From the IMG/VR virus record IMGVR_UViG_3300030104_006308, positions 1 through 27,493 of that record: a stretch of DNA of 27,493 nt; one strand, 5' to 3'. The notes under the pieces are model-generated. The model searched no databases. It was given only the letters and a program-made list of their open reading frames with translations, and was not told where the DNA came from. The stretch's first letter is position 1; the number at the start of each line of letters is the position of its first letter. A program made the translations under genes and the position numbers. The DNA comes from a virus. Shown one piece after another: positions 22,701 to 27,493 of the stretch.

Positions 22701-25700
22701 CAAATTTCAATTACACAACAGAAATATCAACAGTCAACAATATCAGAAATACTGATATTCTTGATATAAGACCAAGAGTTTCAGAATATGTTGTATCAGT
22801 TGATACTAGATCCCCTCTAGAATTTTTTGGCAGAACATTTAATGCATCAGGTAATTCTGCTGCTAATATTTTAGCATCTGATGAAACTATTTTAACAGAT
22901 TTTTCTTACTATCTTGGTAGAATTGATACTATCTACTTAACAAAAAATGGAACTCTTCAAGTTAAATTTGGAGAACCATCAGATAGACCTGAAGAACCAA
23001 TTACTGTTGATGATGCTTTAAAAGTTGCGACTGCATTTTTACCACCATACGTTTATGATACTTCAAATATCTCTTTAGATCTTTTGGAATATAAGAGATA
23101 TAGAATGCAAGATATTAGAGGACTGGAAAATAGAATTAAATCTTTAGAATATTACACCACACTCTCTTTACTAGAATTAAACACATCTAGTTTGTTTTTA
23201 CCAGATTCATCAGGTATAAACAGATTTAAATCTGGATTTTTTGTTGATAATTTTACATCTTTCTTATCTCAATCCAATTTAACCTCATATAAGAATAGTA
23301 TTGATATTTTATTCAATGAATTAAGACCAAAACATTATACTACCTCTGTTGATTTACAACTAGGTCCAGTTGAAAATATTACTGCGGGACGAGATTTAAA
23401 TTTTGCAATACCACAAGGATCTAATATCAAAAAAACTGGTGATATTATTACATTAAATTACGATGAAGTTGAATTTTTAAAACAACCAAATGCTACAAGA
23501 ACAGAAAGTGTAACTCCCTTTATATTAAGTTTTTGGCAAGGTAATATTGATTTAACTCCTGCATCCGATGGTTGGGTTGATATTGAAAGACTTGAGGCTA
23601 ATGTTATAAATGTTGAAGGCAATTTCAATCAACAAGTTCAAGATTTAGCAGATCAATTTGGAGTTGATCCACAAGATGGTTTTGGATCTATTTTATGGAA
23701 TTCTTGGGAAACTTTTTGGAGTGGAGAAACTAGAAATGATACAAGGTGGGATATTTTATCTAGTAACACAACTGAAAGTGGAAACTTTAGAACAGAACAA
23801 GGAGTAAGAGAATTAGTAACAACGACAGTTGAAGATAGACGAGAGAGAAGAACTGGAACTCGAGCTGTGGTTACGGAACAATTTGATATGACCTCTCAAG
23901 GGGATCGTCTTATCAGTAGGGATCTTGTATCATTTGTAAGATCTAGAAATGTTCAATTTGTTGGTAATAGAGTTAAACCATCCACTAGGTTATATGCTTT
24001 CTTAGATGGTATTGATGTTACTAGATATTGTATTCCAAAATTGATTGAAATATCAATGGTTTCTGGAACTTTCCAAGTTGGAGAAAGGGTGACTGGAACA
24101 ACTAGACCGTTAGGAATTTTACCAATAAGTAATGATGATGCTAATCCATCAATAAGATTTAGAGTTGCTCAATCAAATCATTTAGAAGGTCCATATAATA
24201 GTGCAACTAAAACATATGGTCAAAGTCCATATGTTTCTGAGGTTGTTCCTGCGTCTTACTCTTCTACATCAACAACTATAAACGTAGATACTTTCTCCCT
24301 TGCTAATCAACCAGAAGGAACATATTTTGGATGGATTGAGAAGGATATGATATTAACGGGTGAGACTAGTGGTGCTTTAGCAGTTATATCTGAAGTTAGA
24401 TTAGTTTCTGATATTAGTTCCAACATACTTGGAAGTTTGTTTATCCCCAATCCAAATATATCAAATTTCCCTAAATTTGAAACTGGTGATAAAGTATTTA
24501 CATTAACAAATAGCATTAATAATGATCAAAATGATGCAACAACGGTAGCGACCAAAGATTACTCTGCAGTTGGTATTTTAGAAACAATTCAAGAAGATAT
24601 AGTTTCTGTTAGAAATGCCCAGATAGCTTTACAAGAAGTATCTGAAGAGAGAAGAGTTCAAGGAGCAATTGTAGGATCAGTCACTGGAGAAGCTCAAACA
24701 TTCTCCAGAACATGGAGATTTAGAGATCCATTGTCTCAATCATTCCAAGTTGAAGAAACAACTGGTGTGTTCGTAACAAGTTGTGATGTTTTCTTTGCAA
24801 CGAAGGATGATAATGATCTTCCTGTTACTATGCAGATAAGAACAATGCAGGGTGGAGTTCCTACAAGAAAAGTTCTTCCTTTCTCTGAGGTTAGTTTATC
24901 ACCATCTGAAGTAAATGTTTCTAATGACTCATCATTATCAACAACATTTACGTTTAAATCTCCAATATATTTGGAAGGTACTATAGAGTATGCGATAGTT
25001 CTTTTATCAGATTCTACAAAATACGGTGCTTACATTTCTAGAGTTGGAGAGGTTGATCTTCAAACTCAATCATTTGTATCAAATCAACCTTATCTTGGAT
25101 CATTATTTAAATCTCAAAATGGATCAACTTGGGAACCAAGTCAATGGGAAGATTTAAAATTTACTTTATATAGAGCTGATTTTATTACTCAAGGAAATTT
25201 TGAGTTATATAATCCAGAGTTATCTCAAGGTAATCATCAAATTGCAAAATTATTACCTGATCCAATAAATGTAACCTCTAGAAAAATTAAGGTTGGAATT
25301 GGATCAACTTTACAAGATACTGATTTAGCCTTTGGAAATACAGTTTTACAACATGGTAGTAATGCCACTGGTATATATGTTGCTAATGCTGGAATTGCAA
25401 CAGGAACTTTAAATATTATCAATGCTGGTATTGGGTTTACTCCATCAGCTGGTGGAGTTACATTCCCAGAAGTTCCTCTAATTAATATCACCTCTGCTGG
25501 TAATAATGCAACTGCTGATATTACAATTCAAAATGGAGTGGCTGTTGGTGCTACAATCGTAACTGGTGGATCTGGATATGTTCCAGGTGATGTTTTAGGA
25601 ATAGGAACAATTGGTCTTAATAATTTAGGATTAAATGCTAGATTATCATTAGTTTCAATCGCAAATACCAATCAATTAATTATTGATAATGTACAAGGTG

Positions 25701-27166
25701 ATTTTGTAACTGGTGCTGGTAACACCGTTAAATTTATTAATAGTTCAGGTTTAACCACAGATTTAAATAGTTCTGTTGGTGGAAATGTAACCATCTCTGA
25801 TATAGAAATTAATACTAATGGTTTAGAATTAATCGTGAATCATAAAAATCATGGAATGTATTTTGAAGATAATATGGTAACTCTATCTCATGTTAAAACT
25901 GATATTATTCCTACAAAACTTTCTAATGATTTAGATGTTTCTACAACTGGAAATATAACAGTTGATAGTGCAACTAACTTTGACAAATTTGAAAATGTGG
26001 GAGTGGGAACCACAAATCATGGATTCTTATTAATTGGTGATGAAATTATTTCTTATGAAAGTGCGGATGGAACAACTATTGGCATAACCACTAGATCTAT
26101 AGATTCTACAGTTGCTAAAAATTACTTGGCAGGAACTCCAGTTACAAAATATGAATTTAGTGGTATTTCTTTAAGAAGGATCAATAAGACTCATAATTTA
26201 GCAGGAATAACTTCCAATCCAATTACTTTTGATTCTTATAATATCAAATTAGATATGGGTGCTAATGGTATAGGTAGATCAACTGGTGAGAGTTTCCCAA
26301 TTTTGTATGCAGGGGAAACTAAGTCAGCTGGTGGTAATAATGCATTAGCAACTCAAAATATTCCTTTTGAGATAATTAAACCAACAATTCAAAATACCAC
26401 AGTTCCTGGTACAAATATCATAACTGAGGTAAATACTGTTAGCGGAGTAAGTTTGGATGGAAATGAAATTCCATATATTCAACAAGGATTTGAACCTGTT
26501 ACCATCAATCAAAATAATTATCTAAGCACACCACGTATTGTTGCATCTAAAGTTAATGAAGATAATAAATTAAGTGCTTTACCTGGAAATAAATCATTAA
26601 ATATGAAGGTAAATCTTCAAACAGTTAATTCTAGAATTTCTCCAGTTATTGACACTCAAAGAATGAGTGCAGTTTTAATATCAAATAGAGTTGATAGTCC
26701 TGTAGGAGTTGGTAGTTTTGCCTCTGATAACAGAGTTAAAAGTGCTTTTGATGATCCAAATGCCTTCCAATATCTTTCTAAAGAATTCCAATTAGAAAAT
26801 TCTGCAACATCTATAAAAATTATAGCGGATGTTTATCTATCTCCAGATGCAAATATTAGAGCATTCTATTCAATTAGTAACTCTACTTTAAGTGATCCTA
26901 TATTTGTTCCTTTTCCAGGCTTTGATAATATTAACGAAAGAGGAGAGGTTATTGATCCAGCAAATAATGATGGAAAATCTGATGTTTCTATTACAAAAGA
27001 AACAAATCAAGAGGTAGTATCTACGAACTTAAACTTCAAAGAATATACCTTCACAATAGATAATTTACCATCATTTAAATTCTATAGAATTAAATTAATT
27101 GGAACATCAACAAATCAAGTTTATGTTCCAAGAGTTAAAAATCTAAGAGTTCTTGCACTCGCTTAA
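19733..27166 (+). CDS. DUF4815-type virion structural protein, 2477 aa
   Basis: A large tail/baseplate protein. The N-terminal part (about residues 1-570: LNVAPYFDDFNASDDYYKVLFKPAVPVQARELNNLQSILQ, later FFREGSKVIPG, NGVYFAKGQFLEV and LSPGRAFVKGYDI) is the DUF4815 pattern that in T4-like cyanophages and many other phages starts the large structural protein after gp8. The place in the order suggests a role like gp9/gp10 at the outer baseplate, which is inference. Further along are a basic segment (EDRRERRTGTRAVVTEQF near 1370), VGNRVKPSTRLYAFLDGIDVTRYC (about 1405-1428), FRDPLSQSFQVEETTGVFVTSCDVFF (about 1663-1688), a GxGY pair (about 1890-1945) and an 'EII...' module (about 2096-2142) also found in the 4046-aa protein. 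It starts 6 bp after gp8 with no strong ribosome-binding site and ends one base before the next gene. Confidence 0.85.
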   Translation: MSQETNLNVAPYFDDFNASDDYYKVLFKPAVPVQARELNNLQSILQYQIEKFGQHFFREGSKVIPGNTSYNDQYPALELQQSYLGVELSNYIGQLVGVKITGLTSGVTAIVDKVLFAKDSDRGNPTLYINYLQSDSTNNASELFFNDELISADIDILAANTVISAGEPFANTLVQNTTSLGSAFSIRNGVYFAKGQFLEVQDETILLDQYSNTPNYRIGLFISEKIINADMNPALNDNSSGFNNFSAPGADRLQITTSLFKKQLDDYDDDNFIELATVTEGNIVAKKTGSDYNIITDELARRTFAESGDYYVKPFNVSVKESLDNYQGNNGVFTPGQLTPSGNVPSGDIGLYKLSPGRAFVKGYDIQLNGSTFLDFNKPRTTKTLKDQAIDYNTGATLKINNTFGNPQIGLGNTYVLSLRDSRVGSAATLPSGKEIGLARVYDFDLNSGSYNTNNPNINEWDLTLFDLQTVSEITLNESITLSVPTHIKGKFSGATAFLKSSVSAGTALTVYEVNGDFIKNENFIIDGVENTRVAVAVTNFGISDVRSVFGNVNGPDMNTVGAAQTFSADIIQTPITNVGVATITTVNAVGVSTIRSSNPRFPGQIKTGNLVQFSNITSSDPVFASVTSIGSSHVNITGVTTVTGVCDGKLPSSLLQVSDLTVIGSDLEKADDLSFFTKLSKSNISNVDLTDASLVIKKTQSVNINANQLSTAVETGTNETFLPFTPSRYSLIRSDGTTEVLTSDKVQINTASNRLEIFGLGGNDDATLITTLKKQKPKAKVKLQNRVNTLLVDKSTNSASGLTTTTLNDGLTFGNFPFGTRVQDEQISLNVPDVFTVYKIYESTNTSDPSAPTLVLRSLTGVTGKTSDLVIGEKIKGKTTQACAVLAENVTDFKISFIDENQINFKEGETVVFEESNIEAVIVTIDTPSIDITSSFKYENGQKEDSYNHSSIVREPKTNAPTKKLKIYFANGTYQSTDDGDITTVDSYSNFNYTTEISTVNNIRNTDILDIRPRVSEYVVSVDTRSPLEFFGRTFNASGNSAANILASDETILTDFSYYLGRIDTIYLTKNGTLQVKFGEPSDRPEEPITVDDALKVATAFLPPYVYDTSNISLDLLEYKRYRMQDIRGLENRIKSLEYYTTLSLLELNTSSLFLPDSSGINRFKSGFFVDNFTSFLSQSNLTSYKNSIDILFNELRPKHYTTSVDLQLGPVENITAGRDLNFAIPQGSNIKKTGDIITLNYDEVEFLKQPNATRTESVTPFILSFWQGNIDLTPASDGWVDIERLEANVINVEGNFNQQVQDLADQFGVDPQDGFGSILWNSWETFWSGETRNDTRWDILSSNTTESGNFRTEQGVRELVTTTVEDRRERRTGTRAVVTEQFDMTSQGDRLISRDLVSFVRSRNVQFVGNRVKPSTRLYAFLDGIDVTRYCIPKLIEISMVSGTFQVGERVTGTTRPLGILPISNDDANPSIRFRVAQSNHLEGPYNSATKTYGQSPYVSEVVPASYSSTSTTINVDTFSLANQPEGTYFGWIEKDMILTGETSGALAVISEVRLVSDISSNILGSLFIPNPNISNFPKFETGDKVFTLTNSINNDQNDATTVATKDYSAVGILETIQEDIVSVRNAQIALQEVSEERRVQGAIVGSVTGEAQTFSRTWRFRDPLSQSFQVEETTGVFVTSCDVFFATKDDNDLPVTMQIRTMQGGVPTRKVLPFSEVSLSPSEVNVSNDSSLSTTFTFKSPIYLEGTIEYAIVLLSDSTKYGAYISRVGEVDLQTQSFVSNQPYLGSLFKSQNGSTWEPSQWEDLKFTLYRADFITQGNFELYNPELSQGNHQIAKLLPDPINVTSRKIKVGIGSTLQDTDLAFGNTVLQHGSNATGIYVANAGIATGTLNIINAGIGFTPSAGGVTFPEVPLINITSAGNNATADITIQNGVAVGATIVTGGSGYVPGDVLGIGTIGLNNLGLNARLSLVSIANTNQLIIDNVQGDFVTGAGNTVKFINSSGLTTDLNSSVGGNVTISDIEINTNGLELIVNHKNHGMYFEDNMVTLSHVKTDIIPTKLSNDLDVSTTGNITVDSATNFDKFENVGVGTTNHGFLLIGDEIISYESADGTTIGITTRSIDSTVAKNYLAGTPVTKYEFSGISLRRINKTHNLAGITSNPITFDSYNIKLDMGANGIGRSTGESFPILYAGETKSAGGNNALATQNIPFEIIKPTIQNTTVPGTNIITEVNTVSGVSLDGNEIPYIQQGFEPVTINQNNYLSTPRIVASKVNEDNKLSALPGNKSLNMKVNLQTVNSRISPVIDTQRMSAVLISNRVDSPVGVGSFASDNRVKSAFDDPNAFQYLSKEFQLENSATSIKIIADVYLSPDANIRAFYSISNSTLSDPIFVPFPGFDNINERGEVIDPANNDGKSDVSITKETNQEVVSTNLNFKEYTFTIDNLPSFKFYRIKLIGTSTNQVYVPRVKNLRVLALA

Positions 27167-27167
27167 C

Positions 27168-27389
27168 ATGACATATTTAAAAGTTGAAAATCATAGTGGT
27201 TTGTATAGGGACACCAATACAAATTCTATAGTTAATAAAGATAAAACTCAATATCATGAGTATATGTCAGGAAAAGATAAGAGAATGAAAGAAAGCGAAA
27301 AGGTAAATACCATTGAGGATGATTTATCCAGAATGAAAAATGAAATTCAAGAAATTAAATCTTTACTCAAGGAGTTAGTAAATGGCTAA
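27168..27389 (+). CDS. Small coiled-coil protein, 73 aa
   Basis: I place the start at ATG 27168, one base after the stop of the 2477-aa gene; an upstream in-frame TTG at 27153 would overlap that gene. The protein has two parts. MTYLKVENHSGLYRDTNTNSIVNKDKTQYHEYM (1-33) has the look of a small conserved cyanomyovirus protein family that opens with xYLKVExHSxLxRDxNxxxI. The region after it, to KELVNG, is a heptad-like charged helix (MKESEKVNTIEDDLSRMKNEIQEIKSLLKELV) that should form a coiled coil. Its location in the structural block suggests a small tail component or assembly factor. It overlaps the next gene by 8 bp. Confidence 0.75.
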   Translation: MTYLKVENHSGLYRDTNTNSIVNKDKTQYHEYMSGKDKRMKESEKVNTIEDDLSRMKNEIQEIKSLLKELVNG

Positions 27390-27493
27390 TCAAAATATAA
27401 CATTTGACCTAGAATCAGGAACTCCTTTTGAATCTAATATTGCCATTAATGGTGGAGCAAATTTTAGTAATACATTCACAGTAAAAAATCCAA
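27382..27493 (+). CDS. 5' end of a probable tail structural protein (partial)
   Basis: The start is ATG 27382 with a good ribosome-binding site, AAGGAG (27369-27374), 7 nt upstream, overlapping the previous gene by 8 bp. Only 37 codons are present before the window ends. They read MANQNITFDLESGTPFES, then NIAINGGANFSNTFTVKNP. The pattern of a short polar opening, 'xGxxFSxTFTVKNx' and presumably a following Asp-Leu-Thr-Gly-Tyr type segment is common at the start of phage tail or fibre proteins, but the deciding part lies outside the window. Confidence 0.7.
   Translation, partial: MANQNITFDLESGTPFESNIAINGGANFSNTFTVKNP

Overview
The window is the baseplate region of a strictly lytic, T4-like (contractile-tailed) phage, most likely one that infects marine picocyanobacteria (Prochlorococcus or Synechococcus). 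Three things support this. Baseplate wedge genes run in the order gp25, gp6, a gp7-like giant, gp8, as in T4-like phages. The base composition is very AT-rich, and the structural genes are tightly packed on one strand. Several small proteins upstream of gp25 resemble, from memory, families typical of cyanomyoviruses. A related marine host such as SAR11 is not excluded. No host genes, integrase, tRNA, IS element or CRISPR array were seen.

Positions 1-1626 are a loosely packed stretch of very small genes. It includes two non-coding gaps, 510-881 and 1044-1347. Here I find near-consensus sigma70-type promoters: three TTGACA boxes with 17-bp spacers and TATAAT or TATACT, plus weaker ones. T4-type late-promoter motifs are also present. 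The first gap carries a cluster of DnaA-box-like 9-mers, five exact matches to TTWTNCACA and one near match in about 300 bp. This makes it a candidate replication origin or DnaA-binding site and is the most unusual feature of the window.

Positions 1627-3406 hold a GT-A-type glycosyltransferase-like protein, a 46-residue very basic protein, a 220-residue protein of unknown function and a small acidic/basic protein. They lead up to a CTAAATA late-promoter motif.

Positions 3448-27389 are the structural module: gp25 (GTG start), gp6 (with a Thr run and a Gly/Ser/His tail), a 4046-residue gp7-like protein carrying a YHYH-like domain and several families of internal repeats, gp8 enlarged by a repeat module, a 2477-residue DUF4815-type protein, a 73-residue coiled-coil protein, and the first 37 codons of another probable tail protein. 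The gaps are 0 to 36 bp, with a short overlap at the end, so these genes are probably co-transcribed late. The same small beta-rich modules (GxGY, GIGTT, 'EII...RG' type) recur in the giant protein, gp8 and the 2477-residue protein. This suggests the baseplate has been built and enlarged by shuffling shared modules.
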